Positions 34,949 to 43,907 of a stretch of 64,000 nt of DNA are shown here, in pieces. The notes below the pieces were generated by a model. That model worked only from the letters and a program-made list of their open reading frames with translations. It was not told the origin of the DNA and did not search any database. The stretch is from contig CBDETS010000007.1 in NCBI GenBank assembly GCA_965242975.1, positions 3,348,001-3,412,000 on the forward strand, read 5' to 3'. Positions within the stretch are counted from its first letter, which is position 1; each line of letters opens with the position of its first letter. The DNA is from JAPPHA01 sp965242975. Lineage in GTDB: Bacteria > Pseudomonadota > Alphaproteobacteria > Rhodobacterales > Rhodobacteraceae. A program made the translations under genes and the position numbers.

Positions 34949-35485
34949 ATGTCGACCCGCCCACGTGCCGATCCGGAAAACGCATCCGGTCTGGTTTGTC
35001 TCGGCAGGATTCTCGGGGCTCACGGAGTCAAGGGCAATGTCAGCGTTGAAAGTTTCTGCACGAACCCGGAGGCCTTGGCGAGCTACGGTCCACTGGTGAC
35101 GGAAGACGGGTGCGGGGACCTCGCACTCAGCATAAGGAAAACCGCGGGCCACAAACTCGTCGCGGCAGTCGCGGGGGTGGACACAAGGGAGCAGGCCGAA
35201 TCGCTGAAAGGTGTCCGCCTGTATGTCAGACGGGACCGCTTCCCCGAACCGGCAGGAGACGAGCACTACGTGGCCGATCTCATCGGGCTCAAGGCCGTTG
35301 ATGCGTCACGGCATGAACTCGGGACGGTCGTGGCCGTTCAGAACTACGGCGCCGGCGACATACTGGAAATCGGGACGCGCTCATCTACCCGGACGATCCT
35401 GCTTCCATTTACAAAGGACGCGGTCCGTTCGATCGATCAGGACGCCGGACAGATCGTCGTTGACCCTCCCGACGGGGTCATGTGA
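34949..35485 (+). CDS. rimM: Ribosome maturation factor RimM
   Basis: A 178-residue factor: N-terminal barrel with CLGRILGAHGVKGNVSVESF, VRLYVRRDRFPEPAGDEHYV at the linker, and a PRC-barrel-like C-terminus (LLPFTKDAVRSIDQDAGQIV). It assists 16S 3' domain maturation with uS19. The ATG at 34949 is chosen because similarity begins about 17 residues later; an open frame extends further upstream. The 194-base gap after rpsP is unusually long for this operon. Confidence 0.93.
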   Translation: MSTRPRADPENASGLVCLGRILGAHGVKGNVSVESFCTNPEALASYGPLVTEDGCGDLALSIRKTAGHKLVAAVAGVDTREQAESLKGVRLYVRRDRFPEPAGDEHYVADLIGLKAVDASRHELGTVVAVQNYGAGDILEIGTRSSTRTILLPFTKDAVRSIDQDAGQIVVDPPDGVM

Positions 35486-35555
35486 CCGCCGTCCTTCAGG
35501 CATCACCATCCGCCGGGAACGCACGGCACGGAATGCGTCGCCGCAAGGAGTGCCA

Positions 35556-36392
35556 ATGACAAGCGAGAGCAATTCAACTGATCGCGCCGCAGGCGCTTCG
35601 ACGGGGCCAGACGATCTTCCCGAGCCGAACACCTGGACCGCGCGCGTCATTACGCTGGCACCGGAAGCTTTCCCCGGCACCCTCTCCCAGTCCCTCGTCG
35701 GGTCCGCGCTTGAAAGGGGCCTTTGGGACCTGCAGACGATCAATCTTCGCGACTTCGGACTCGGACGGCACCGGACGGTTGACGACACGCCGGCCGGCGG
35801 CGGCGCCGGAATGATCATGCGCGCCGATGTTGTTGCCGACGCACTCGACCATGCGGCCGCGAACACACCGCCAGACCGGCAGAAGTGGCCTGTCGTCTGC
35901 CTTTCGCCGCGTGGAACCTTGTTCAGTTACGATGTCGCGAGGAAGTGGTCGCAGGCGCGCGGCGTCACGCTGCTGTGCGGCCGATTTGAAGGAATCGATG
36001 AACGCGTCATTGAAGAGTACCGACTGGAAGAAATCTCGATTGGCGATTTCATACTGACCTGCGGGGAAGTTGCCGCCCAGGTCTTGATCGACGCCACGGT
36101 TCGCCTTATACCGCGCGTTCTTGGCAACCCGGACTCGATCGAAGAGGAATCATTTACCGCTGGACTGCTGGAGTATCCGCAGTATACGCGGCCCGCAACG
36201 TGGCGTGGCCGCGGGATTCCGGAGGTCCTGCTTTCCGGCCACCACGCCGAGATCGCCGAGTGGCGGCGCGCGCGTTCGGAAGAACTGACCCGGGCGCGAA
36301 GACCGGATCTCCTGGATGGCCGGCCGGGAACTCGGGATGAAAACCGTGACGCCTGGCCGGTCCAGGTAGAGAATGACAGCCCGCGGGCCTGA
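35556..36392 (+). CDS. trmD: tRNA (guanine37-N1)-methyltransferase
   Basis: A 278-residue SPOUT methyltransferase. The knot region is intact: LLCGRFEGIDERVIEEY, SIGDFILTCGEVAAQVLIDA and RLIPRVLG, then LLEYPQYTRPATW, IPEVLLSGHHAEIAEWR. It makes m1G37 to prevent frameshifting. The ATG at 35556 follows AAGGAG and gives a Ser/Thr-rich N-terminal extension of about 25 residues before the conserved ARVITLAPEAFPG. The C-terminus has a charged extension after the domain. Confidence 0.96.
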   Translation: MTSESNSTDRAAGASTGPDDLPEPNTWTARVITLAPEAFPGTLSQSLVGSALERGLWDLQTINLRDFGLGRHRTVDDTPAGGGAGMIMRADVVADALDHAAANTPPDRQKWPVVCLSPRGTLFSYDVARKWSQARGVTLLCGRFEGIDERVIEEYRLEEISIGDFILTCGEVAAQVLIDATVRLIPRVLGNPDSIEEESFTAGLLEYPQYTRPATWRGRGIPEVLLSGHHAEIAEWRRARSEELTRARRPDLLDGRPGTRDENRDAWPVQVENDSPRA

Positions 36393-36415
36393 TCCGCGGC
36401 CACGAGGGAAACGAC

Positions 36416-36811
36416 ATGAACATGATTGAACAGCTCGAGGCAGAACAGGTCCGTGATCTTGCAACCCGGATACCGGACTTCAAGGCCGGGGACTCAATTC
36501 GTGTTGGATACAAGATCATCGAAGGAACCCGGTCACGTGTCCAGAATTACGAAGGTGTCTGTATTTCACGCAAGGGCGGCGACGGGATTGGGGCTTCGTT
36601 TACCGTTCGAAAGATCTCGTTCGGCGAGGGAGTTGAGCGGGTCTTTCCGCTTCATTCGACCAATATTGAAAGCATAACGGTCATTCGCCGTGGGCGCGTT
36701 CGTCGCGCGAAGCTGTACTACTTGCGCTCCCGGCGCGGTAAGTCGGCGCGTATCGTTGAAAAAACCAACTACCGGCCAAAGCCCGTACCGACGACGGAGG
36801 AACAGGACTAA
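36416..36811 (+). CDS. rplS: 50S ribosomal protein bL19
   Basis: A 131-residue bL19 with FKAGDSIRVGYKIIEGTRSR, NYEGVCISRKGG, SFTVRKISFGEGVERVFPLH and RRAKLYYLRSRRGKSARI. It sits at the 30S-50S interface. The ATG at 36416 follows GAGGGA. Its TAA stop shares a base with the rpmE ATG (TAATG), so the two are coupled. Confidence 0.97.
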   Translation: MNMIEQLEAEQVRDLATRIPDFKAGDSIRVGYKIIEGTRSRVQNYEGVCISRKGGDGIGASFTVRKISFGEGVERVFPLHSTNIESITVIRRGRVRRAKLYYLRSRRGKSARIVEKTNYRPKPVPTTEEQD

Positions 36812-37032
36812 TGAAAAAGGGCCTGCATCCCGACTATCACAAGATCGAGGTCAAGCTGCTTGACGGCAGCACCTACGAAACCCGGTCAACCTACGGGTCC
36901 GAAGGCGATACCCTGACCCTCGAGATCGATCCTTCTGCGCATCCGGCATGGACGGGCGGCGGACTGAAGCTCGTTGATTCCGGTGGCCGGGTTTCCCGGT
37001 TCAAGAAGAGATACGAGGGCCTCGGGTTCTGA
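36811..37032 (+). CDS. rpmE: 50S ribosomal protein bL31 (zinc-free type)
   Basis: A 73-residue bL31 starting MKKGLHPDYHKIEVKLLDGS and ending FKKRYEGLGF. The CxxC zinc ligands of classical bL31 are absent, as in other Alphaproteobacteria, so it does not need zinc. It is the last gene of the SRP/ribosomal operon. About 110 bases separate it from the convergent dacC gene. Confidence 0.95.
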   Translation: MKKGLHPDYHKIEVKLLDGSTYETRSTYGSEGDTLTLEIDPSAHPAWTGGGLKLVDSGGRVSRFKKRYEGLGF

Positions 37033-37140
37033 TTCACTTCGACCGGGAAAGGAAGGCCGGGTCGCTCGCTTCCCGTTCCCTTCCAGGTCTCACGTCCATT
37101 CGCGACATCATTCCGCGGAACGCGGATCGGCAGTTCGAAA

Positions 37141-38550
37141 TCACAACGAAGTCGTCGGAGCGACGGACTCACAGTATTCGTTTTCGGCCCGCAAGCGTGT
37201 GCACGCCATGTTTGCATCGGTTTCGTTGAGTTTTTTGAAGCTCGCCCTGAACCGTTCAGATCCTTCGTGCATGACCAGTTCGATACTCCGCTGCACGGGT
37301 TGTCCGGAATTCGGGATTCTCAGGGCGATCGACATGAGGTGCTTTTCGGCTTCGTAGTTACTCGGGAAATACCCGACGATCACGCCCCAGTTGCGCGGGC
37401 CGCCATCATTCGCACGAACGACCAGCCGCGACTGGCGGTAATCTTCCTTCACACGGTCGGGTGTTGGGGGAGGGAATCCGATGACAACGGTTGTCAACGC
37501 AACCGGCGCGGGTACCGGACTGACAACACCGACATCGGCTGCACCCTGGGCTTCAACCGATTCAACCGATTCGAGAACTGCCATTTGGACGGCATCGTCA
37601 ATTCCCTCGGTCCCCGTTTGTTCGGCAAATTGACGCGCCAACCACTCCGGACGCTGCGGGGGTAACAGTCCCCTGAGGCCATCGGCCAACATGACACCGG
37701 CATCCCCGTTCCAGATGATCGCCGGTAACGGTTTGACCGACGCGTGTTGAGGAGACCGATCGAACCCCATGCGCAGGAGTTGCGCGATGCGGTCGTCGCG
37801 GCGTTTCGCGGACTTGCCTCCGAAGACCGTTGCGATCACACGCTTATGGCCGCGATGGGCCGACGCAACGAGGTTGAACCCCGCCGCCCGCGTGTATCCG
37901 GTCTTGATGCCATCGGTTCCCGTGAACGATGTCAGCAGTCGGCGGTTGGTGTTCCTGACCGTGGCAACTCCTGCATCGACGGTCCTTCGGGAGAACAGGT
38001 GATAGTAATCCGGAAAATCGTAAATGACCCTGCGTCCGAGGATGGTCATATCCCGGGCCGTTGACAGATGTCCGTTCTGGGTCAAGCCATGGGCATTCTT
38101 GAACACCGTCTTGCTCATGCCCATCTGTTTGGCCGTCGCCGTCATCCTGCGGGCGAAAGCCGCCTCGCTGCCGGAAATCGCCTCGCCCAAGGCAGTCGCT
38201 GCGTCGTTGGCCGATCGGATTGCCGCCGCCCGGATCAGGTGCCGGATCGAGATCCTTTGCCCGACTTTCAATCCGAGCTTGGACGGCGGTTCGCTCGCGG
38301 CATGGCGCGAAATCCTGACCTTGGTATCCAGCCCGATCTCACCGCCTTCGACGGCCTGAAACACCACGTAGAGTGTCATCATCTTGGTCAGGGAGGCAGG
38401 ATGCAACCGGGTGTCGGCGTTTCGCGAATGCAAGACCTTGCCGGTTCGCGCGTCCATGACCATCGCCGCGTACGGTGCGGCTCCGGCCGCCAGTGCTGAA
38501 AGAATCAAAAGAAACGCGGCCGTCGCCGCCACACGATTTATTGACCTCAT
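37141..38550 (-). CDS. D-alanyl-D-alanine carboxypeptidase with SPOR domain
   Basis: A 469-residue penicillin-binding protein of the DacA/DacC type. A signal peptide (AAFLLILSALAAGAAP) precedes the peptidase with the SxxK motif SLTK (53-56), SxN as SAN (113-115) and KTG (216-218). A low-complexity linker leads to a C-terminal SPOR-like domain (NWGVIVGYFPSNYEAEKHL) that may localise it to septal peptidoglycan. It trims the terminal D-Ala of stem peptides. The same domain combination upstream of clpS occurs in Rhodobacteraceae. Confidence 0.93.
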   Translation of the reverse strand: MRSINRVAATAAFLLILSALAAGAAPYAAMVMDARTGKVLHSRNADTRLHPASLTKMMTLYVVFQAVEGGEIGLDTKVRISRHAASEPPSKLGLKVGQRISIRHLIRAAAIRSANDAATALGEAISGSEAAFARRMTATAKQMGMSKTVFKNAHGLTQNGHLSTARDMTILGRRVIYDFPDYYHLFSRRTVDAGVATVRNTNRRLLTSFTGTDGIKTGYTRAAGFNLVASAHRGHKRVIATVFGGKSAKRRDDRIAQLLRMGFDRSPQHASVKPLPAIIWNGDAGVMLADGLRGLLPPQRPEWLARQFAEQTGTEGIDDAVQMAVLESVESVEAQGAADVGVVSPVPAPVALTTVVIGFPPPTPDRVKEDYRQSRLVVRANDGGPRNWGVIVGYFPSNYEAEKHLMSIALRIPNSGQPVQRSIELVMHEGSERFRASFKKLNETDANMACTRLRAENEYCESVAPTTSL

Positions 38551-39222
38551 TGAAATCCGCTCACTTGCCTCTAACTGCCGATCTGAATTCGCCGTTTGTC
38601 ACGGTCTTCGCCACAGATTAGCACGGGGCAGACGTGAGTAAAGCCAGTCCAAAGCAACGATCGGCTGTTTCATTGGGGTCATTACGCCCGAATAGTGACC
38701 GATTTGGCCTTTTGGCGCAAGTATAACCACGAGCCAATGTGGTGCAACCTGGAGTATCCACAATATCACGTGTTCGACCACGGACCATGCACATCTCCGC
38801 GCTCATACCGACGGGATACGATAATTCACCGGCCACATACGGACGTCCGGAAAAGGAAGGAACATTTTGGCAACATTCCCGGCGTTTACCCGGCGATTTC
38901 GCCGTGACATGAAACGAAAGACGCCGTTCCCCGGTCACACACCGTTACGACCCAGCCCCGCGCCACCTGACCGGCACGGTCCGGGAACGAACCCGATGTC
39001 GGCTTCGGCCGGGCGAAAACATCGTCCCTCATCTTCCGTTTCGGGCCGTCCGTCATTCCCGCCGGCGCGGACCATTGCGACAAATCCGTGGATTGACAAC
39101 CCATGGATCGGACGTCGTTGATTCGGTTTTCCGTTCGCTCCGCGGAGCGCGCCGGGACTTGACATTTCCGGTTGAATTTCGATGCTTGAACTGTCCATGA
39201 AACCATATGATCGCAGGAATCC
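38551..39222. other. Divergent intergenic region, dacC and clpS
   Basis: About 670 bases with promoters expected in both directions. No gene, RNA or strong repeat was recognised. Confidence 0.45.
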
Positions 39223-39567
39223 ATGGCGAGACCGTTGACTCATATCCCGTCGGCAAACCAGGATCAGGAGCCGGATTCCGGCGTCCTGACGGACGTAAAG
39301 CCGAAGACCGAGAGGCCTCCCCTCTACAAGGTGCTCCTGATCAACGACGACTACACGCCAATGGACTTCGTGGTTCATGTCCTGGAGATGATTTTCGGCA
39401 TGGAATATCCACGTGCAGTGGCGCTCATGCTGACGGTTCACCAGACCGGCCACGCAATCATCGGGGTGTTTTCCAGGGAGGTCGCCGAGACAAAGGTTTC
39501 CCAGGTCATGGAGTACGCCCAGCATCACGGGCATCCGCTGCAATGCACCATGGAAAAGGAACAGTAA
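39223..39567 (+). CDS. clpS: ATP-dependent Clp protease adaptor ClpS
   Basis: A 114-residue adaptor. After a disordered N-terminus of about 33 residues comes the conserved YKVLLINDDYTPMDFVVHVL and AVALMLTVHQTGHAIIGVF, with the N-end-rule pocket residues (Asn-Asp-Asp, Met, His). It delivers N-degron substrates to ClpAP. No clpA follows it in this window; a methyltransferase gene starts 25 bases downstream instead. AGGAA precedes the ATG. Confidence 0.96.
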   Translation: MARPLTHIPSANQDQEPDSGVLTDVKPKTERPPLYKVLLINDDYTPMDFVVHVLEMIFGMEYPRAVALMLTVHQTGHAIIGVFSREVAETKVSQVMEYAQHHGHPLQCTMEKEQ

Positions 39568-39592
39568 GCCCAGGTTCGAGTTGTCCGGCCAC

Positions 39593-40597
39593 ATGAATGT
39601 ACCTGACCGCCTCGATCTTCCCTTCAGGGACGGGCTGCTCACGGTGCCCGATTCCGGCTCGACCGTTGTCTGGAACGGGAGCCCCCGGCCATTTTACGGA
39701 TCGCTCCCACGTGAACGTGCTTTCTTTGTTCACGGCGACTGGCGCAGGTCACGGCGGTTTTCCGGGGACGGGTTTCGTACCGGAACGACTCATACCGAAC
39801 GAGCCTCCCTGGCGATCGTCGAGATCGACCGATCGAGGAAGGCAACGCTCGGGCGGATCGGTGCCGCCTATTCCGGCCTCGAGACAGGCGGAACGCTGGT
39901 GATCGACGGCAAACGGGACATGGGGATAGACGGGATTCTCAATGCGGTCCGCTCAAGGCATCCCGTGAACGGCTCGATTTCAAAGCAGCACGGCCGCGTG
40001 TTCTGGTTGACGCGCCAGGGGGATGTGCCAGGGGAGTTCCGGGAATGGAAACGCCTCCTCGATCCCTGCCGCAACGGCAACGGTTTCTTTACCGTCCCGA
40101 ACCTGTTCAGTTCGGAAAAAATCGACCCGGGATCGTCACTTCTGGCGGATTGCCTTCCCCCCCTCCTGGGCCATGGCGCCGACTTCGGCGCAGGATGGGG
40201 ATGGCTTTCGTTTCGGGCACTCGCCGCGAGCCCGGACATCGCCAGCCTGGTCCTGATCGACTGCGAATCCGAGGCCATTAGATGCTCCCGGCTGAACGTT
40301 TCAGACAGCCGTGCCCGGTTCATCTGGGCCGATGCCCTGAACCATGCGTTCGACCGGAGGCTTGACTTTGTCGTGATGAATCCCCCTTTCCACCGATCGA
40401 CCAGGCCCGACCCCGGTCTCGGGTACGGGTTCGTTTCCCGCGCGGCCTCTGTTCTTCACTCTTCCGGAACGCTTCACCTGGTCGCAAATCGTCATTTGGC
40501 CTATGAGGACACGGTGAAATCCTGCTTCCGATCATGGCGAACCGTCAGGGAGGCCAACGGGTTCAAGGTAATCCGGGCGCGCAAGCCGAGATCGTGA
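39593..40597 (+). CDS. Class I SAM-dependent methyltransferase, RsmC-like
   Basis: About 334 residues. The C-terminal half is a class I methyltransferase with the glycine motif DFGAGWGWLSFRAL, the acidic end of strand 2 (LVLIDCESEAIRCSRLN) and the catalytic NPPF motif in FVVMNPPFHRSTRP, which marks N-methylation of a base as in RsmC/RlmG (16S G1207 N2). The N-terminal half is a degenerate duplicate, as in RsmC. The start at ATG 39593 is preferred over TTG 39581. It probably follows clpS in one operon. Confidence 0.85.
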   Translation: MNVPDRLDLPFRDGLLTVPDSGSTVVWNGSPRPFYGSLPRERAFFVHGDWRRSRRFSGDGFRTGTTHTERASLAIVEIDRSRKATLGRIGAAYSGLETGGTLVIDGKRDMGIDGILNAVRSRHPVNGSISKQHGRVFWLTRQGDVPGEFREWKRLLDPCRNGNGFFTVPNLFSSEKIDPGSSLLADCLPPLLGHGADFGAGWGWLSFRALAASPDIASLVLIDCESEAIRCSRLNVSDSRARFIWADALNHAFDRRLDFVVMNPPFHRSTRPDPGLGYGFVSRAASVLHSSGTLHLVANRHLAYEDTVKSCFRSWRTVREANGFKVIRARKPRS

Positions 40598-40703
40598 ACT
40601 CAATCTGACGGACTGTCCCGGTGCTCATCCAATCACCGTACAAGATCAACTGGCGGCCCGGATCGAACAGCCGGCACCGGATCGGGTGGTGCTCAAAAAC
40701 CTG

Positions 40704-41642
40704 TCAGCCCTTCAACCATCGGCGTGCACGCGGGTCACTCAGCAACCGCTTGGCCAGTTCGATCCCGAGTTGTTCTGCATTCTCGGATGGGCCACGGGAA
40801 TCTTCCCGAATTCGGGATGCTCCGGATGGATGCAGAACCTCGCAACGCAATCGGATTTCAGACCCCGCCAACTCGGCAAGTCCGGCGATCGCACTCCTGC
40901 ACGAACCGCCAAGGCTTTCAAGAAGCGCACGCTCTGCGGCGATCCGTGCCGCGGTTGGCCGGTCCGTCGCCAAAGACAGGGTTTTCGCGAGTTCGCGGTC
41001 ATCTTCCCGGGCATCGACTCCGATTGCTCCCTGGCCGAGAGCCGGAAGCATCTCGTTCGGATCAAACAGCTGGGTGGCGTGTTCAATGAGGTCGAGCCTC
41101 CGCAATCCGGCCACCGCGAGAACTGTTGCGTCCACCTCCCCACGGCCAAGTTTCCGCAACCGGGTTTCCACGTTGCCCCTGAACGCAACGACCTCCAGGT
41201 CGGGTCGCATGGCCATGATCTGGCTGCGCCTCCGCGGACTGCTCGTTCCGATCCTGGATCCTTTCGGCATCGAACCAAGCGTCGAATGGGACAGGGAAAC
41301 CAGCGTGTCCCGTACGTCTTCCCGCGCGAGGTAGCAACAGGTGCGGATTCCGCCGACCCGGTGGCCCGGCCGGTCCTTCATCGAGTGAACTGCCACGTCG
41401 ATATTCCCGGCCAGCAACGCGTCATCGAGTTCGCGAACAAACAGTCCCTTGCCGCCGATTTCATACAGGGGCCGGTCACGGATGACGTCGCCGGTCGTCC
41501 GGACTGCCACAAGTTCCAGCGATTCCGGTTCGGCACCGAATCGTTCGATCAACAGCCTGCGGAACATTTCCGCTTGGACAAGCGCAAGACGGGACCCCCG
41601 TGTTCCGATCCTCAGTCGGCCGCGTGGAAGATCGAGACTCAT
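40704..41642 (-). CDS. hemC: Hydroxymethylbilane synthase (porphobilinogen deaminase)
   Basis: A 312-residue enzyme polymerising four porphobilinogens. RIGTRGSRLALVQAEMF, GLFVRELDDALLAG and AVHSMKDRPGH (catalytic Asp90) are present, as are IGTSSPRRRSQ and FRGNVETRLRKL for chain binding, and the dipyrromethane-cofactor Cys248 in LGGSCRSAIAGL. The ATG at 41642 lies divergent from hemE, with about 130 bases between them for two promoters. Confidence 0.95.
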   Translation of the reverse strand: MSLDLPRGRLRIGTRGSRLALVQAEMFRRLLIERFGAEPESLELVAVRTTGDVIRDRPLYEIGGKGLFVRELDDALLAGNIDVAVHSMKDRPGHRVGGIRTCCYLAREDVRDTLVSLSHSTLGSMPKGSRIGTSSPRRRSQIMAMRPDLEVVAFRGNVETRLRKLGRGEVDATVLAVAGLRRLDLIEHATQLFDPNEMLPALGQGAIGVDAREDDRELAKTLSLATDRPTAARIAAERALLESLGGSCRSAIAGLAELAGSEIRLRCEVLHPSGASRIREDSRGPSENAEQLGIELAKRLLSDPRARRWLKG

Positions 41643-41775
41643 TGCCGCCCCTGAAAACCGAGGCCATGCGGCACCACGAGACGCCCAACCAGCTGGCTTG
41701 AGGCTTCATGCCGGAAGCCGGAAGTGTTAATGGCGTCCGCGATTACCACCCATCGGAACCGGGGAGCGCGGTCAA

Positions 41776-42831
41776 CTGGACACATCTCGAAAGTCCCTTC
41801 TGAAGGCATTGAACCAAGAGACCCTGCCAACACCGCCCGTCTGGATGATGAGGCAGGCTGGTCGATACCTGCCAGAATACATGAAAACCAGGGCACGTGC
41901 CGGGAGTTTCCTCAATCTCTGTTATACGCCGGAGCTCGCTGCCGAGGTAACCCTTCAACCGATACGGCGTTTCGGATTCGACGCGGCCATCCTATTCGCG
42001 GACATTCTGCTTCTTCCGCACGCACTGGGTTGTGAGCTTGACTTTCCTGAAGGGCTGGGACCGCAACTGTCGGTCATCCGGAGATCGGAAGATCTTGGGG
42101 GACTGGCTTCGGCCGAGGATATCCATCAGGAGCTTGAGCCCGTTTACCGCACGGTCGGGATTCTCAGGGATGCTTTGCCCGAGACGGTGACATTGATTGG
42201 ATTTGCCGGTGCACCATGGACGGTCGCAACCTACATGATCGCCGGCCGCGGAACCCCTGGACAGGAACCCGCGCACGCGATGCTCCGGGAGAACCGACTC
42301 CTGTTCGACCGGTTGATCGAACTGCTCACGAACGCGACGATCCTCTACCTTGAACAGCAGGCCCGGGCCGGTGCCGAAGTGTTGAAGATCTTCGACAGCT
42401 GGTCGGGAAGCCTGACCCGCAGCGCGGGTCTATTCGATCGGTATTGCACGCAGGTCCACGAACGCATCATCGCGGCACTCAATTCAAGCTGTCCGGACGT
42501 TCCCGTCATCGGATTCCCGCGGGGAGCAGGTCGGCATTACCAGGACTACGTGACCCGCACCGGCGTGACCGGCCTGGCCCTTGATACCGGCGTCGATGCA
42601 GGTTGGGCGGCGAAACACCTTCAGCCTGTAGCCTGCGTACAGGGAAATCTCGATCCGCGGTTCCTGGTTACCGGCGGCGGGAAACTGGTTGCCGAAACCC
42701 GAAGAATTGTCCGCGCGTTTGCGAATGGTCCGCACATATTCAACCTTGGGCACGGAATCACGCCAGAGGGCGATCCGGACAATGTCCTGAGAATGCTTGA
42801 AGCCGTTCGGGGGCATGCCGTCCGCAACTGA
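41776..42831 (+). CDS. hemE: Uroporphyrinogen decarboxylase, probable CTG start
   Basis: A 351-residue enzyme decarboxylating uroporphyrinogen III. PPVWMMRQAGRYLPEYMKTR (active-site Arg loop), AAILFADILLLPHALG with the catalytic Asp and GFAGAPWTVATYMI are diagnostic. Family similarity (SLLKALNQETLPTPP) begins before any in-frame ATG, GTG or TTG, and the frame closes at 41728. CTG at 41776, nine bases after GGGGAG, gives the usual N-terminal length. The alternative TTG at 41809, after AAGG, would remove that conserved segment. A sequencing error is also possible. Gene identity is certain; the start is not. Confidence 0.9.
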   Translation: MDTSRKSLLKALNQETLPTPPVWMMRQAGRYLPEYMKTRARAGSFLNLCYTPELAAEVTLQPIRRFGFDAAILFADILLLPHALGCELDFPEGLGPQLSVIRRSEDLGGLASAEDIHQELEPVYRTVGILRDALPETVTLIGFAGAPWTVATYMIAGRGTPGQEPAHAMLRENRLLFDRLIELLTNATILYLEQQARAGAEVLKIFDSWSGSLTRSAGLFDRYCTQVHERIIAALNSSCPDVPVIGFPRGAGRHYQDYVTRTGVTGLALDTGVDAGWAAKHLQPVACVQGNLDPRFLVTGGGKLVAETRRIVRAFANGPHIFNLGHGITPEGDPDNVLRMLEAVRGHAVRN

Positions 42832-42873
42832 GAATCCGGCGGGGACGACGAGCCGTTCCCGTGGCGGGTCCTG

Positions 42874-43761
42874 TCACCTCCACCGGGCGACGGGCGGCAT
42901 GCTCATCAGTACGGCGTCAACATCGTGTCCCGATTCCAGACCGAATCGCGTACCCCTGTCATAGAGCAGGTTGAATTCCGCGTATCGCCCACGCCGGGTC
43001 AACTGGATTTCCCGTTCCGCCTCCGTCCAGGTCTCACGGCGCCTCTCTTCGGCAATCGGGAGCCAGGCCTCGACGAACGCGCGCCCGACCCGTCGCACGA
43101 ACGCAAAGTCGGCGTCCCAGTCTCCGGAATCGAGATCGTCGAAAAAAATCCCGCCCGCTCCCCGTTGCTCCCGGCGATGCGGGATCCAGAAGTACCTGTC
43201 AGCCCAGTCCCTGAACTGGAGGTAGTAATCCGGGTTGTGCCGTTCGCAGATTTCCTGAAGGACACGGTGGAACCGATCCGTATCCTCAGGGTTTGGAAGT
43301 GCGGGATTCAGGTCGATTCCTCCTCCGAACCACGATGAAACGGGCGTCCAGAACATCCGCGTATTCATATGAACCGCGGGGACCCTCGGGCTGTTCATGT
43401 GCGCAACAAGCGAGATCCCTGAAGCCCAGAACTTCGGGTTTTCACTCAATCCCGGAATGTCCCGGCGAGAGGTCAGAGACTTGAGCATCCTGGCACTGAG
43501 CTTTCCGTGGACGGTGGACACGTTGACCCCGACCTTTTCGAACACCCGGCCGTCCCGCATGACCGACATGGTCCCGCCGCCGGGGTCTCCGGTTCCCTGA
43601 CGCAGGGTGGCTCGAACCTCAAATTTTCCCGGAGCACGGTCTGCCAGCGGTCCGGTTTCATGCCGGTTCTCGAGGGAATCACAAACCGCGCATGTCTCGT
43701 CACGCAATGTTCGAAACCAGCTCGAAACCTGCTCGTGTCTGGAACCGACCTCGTCGTCCAA
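42874..43761 (-). CDS. hemF: Oxygen-dependent coproporphyrinogen III oxidase
   Basis: About 295 residues with FEKVGVNVSTVHGKL, ISLVAHMNSPRVPAVHMNTR, WFGGGIDLNPALP, HNPDYYLQFRDWADRYFWIP, GGIFFDDLDSGDW, RGRYAEFNLLYDRGTRFGL and LMSMPP, all HemF landmarks. It oxidatively decarboxylates coproporphyrinogen III to protoporphyrinogen IX with O2. No ATG fits; TTG at 43761, just before the first similar residues, is proposed, with TTG 43833 or GTG 43824 as longer options. It is convergent with hemE and precedes no obvious operon partner. Confidence 0.92.
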   Translation of the reverse strand: MDDEVGSRHEQVSSWFRTLRDETCAVCDSLENRHETGPLADRAPGKFEVRATLRQGTGDPGGGTMSVMRDGRVFEKVGVNVSTVHGKLSARMLKSLTSRRDIPGLSENPKFWASGISLVAHMNSPRVPAVHMNTRMFWTPVSSWFGGGIDLNPALPNPEDTDRFHRVLQEICERHNPDYYLQFRDWADRYFWIPHRREQRGAGGIFFDDLDSGDWDADFAFVRRVGRAFVEAWLPIAEERRRETWTEAEREIQLTRRGRYAEFNLLYDRGTRFGLESGHDVDAVLMSMPPVARWR

Positions 43762-43907
43762 TGGAGAACCTGTTCTTGTTAGCTGTGTGCAGCCGTCGTC
43801 CTGACAACTCTTTACGGCCCCCACAAGGAGCAAATCCCCCTGCGTTCAGCTCAGGAGATACCAACGACGCGACAGGCGGTGACCCGGATCACCCCGCGCC
43901 AAGGCTG

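Noticed and set aside
40686..41654. 322-codon plus-strand frame opposite hemC
   Set aside because: hemC on the other strand has complete family motifs; this frame has none.
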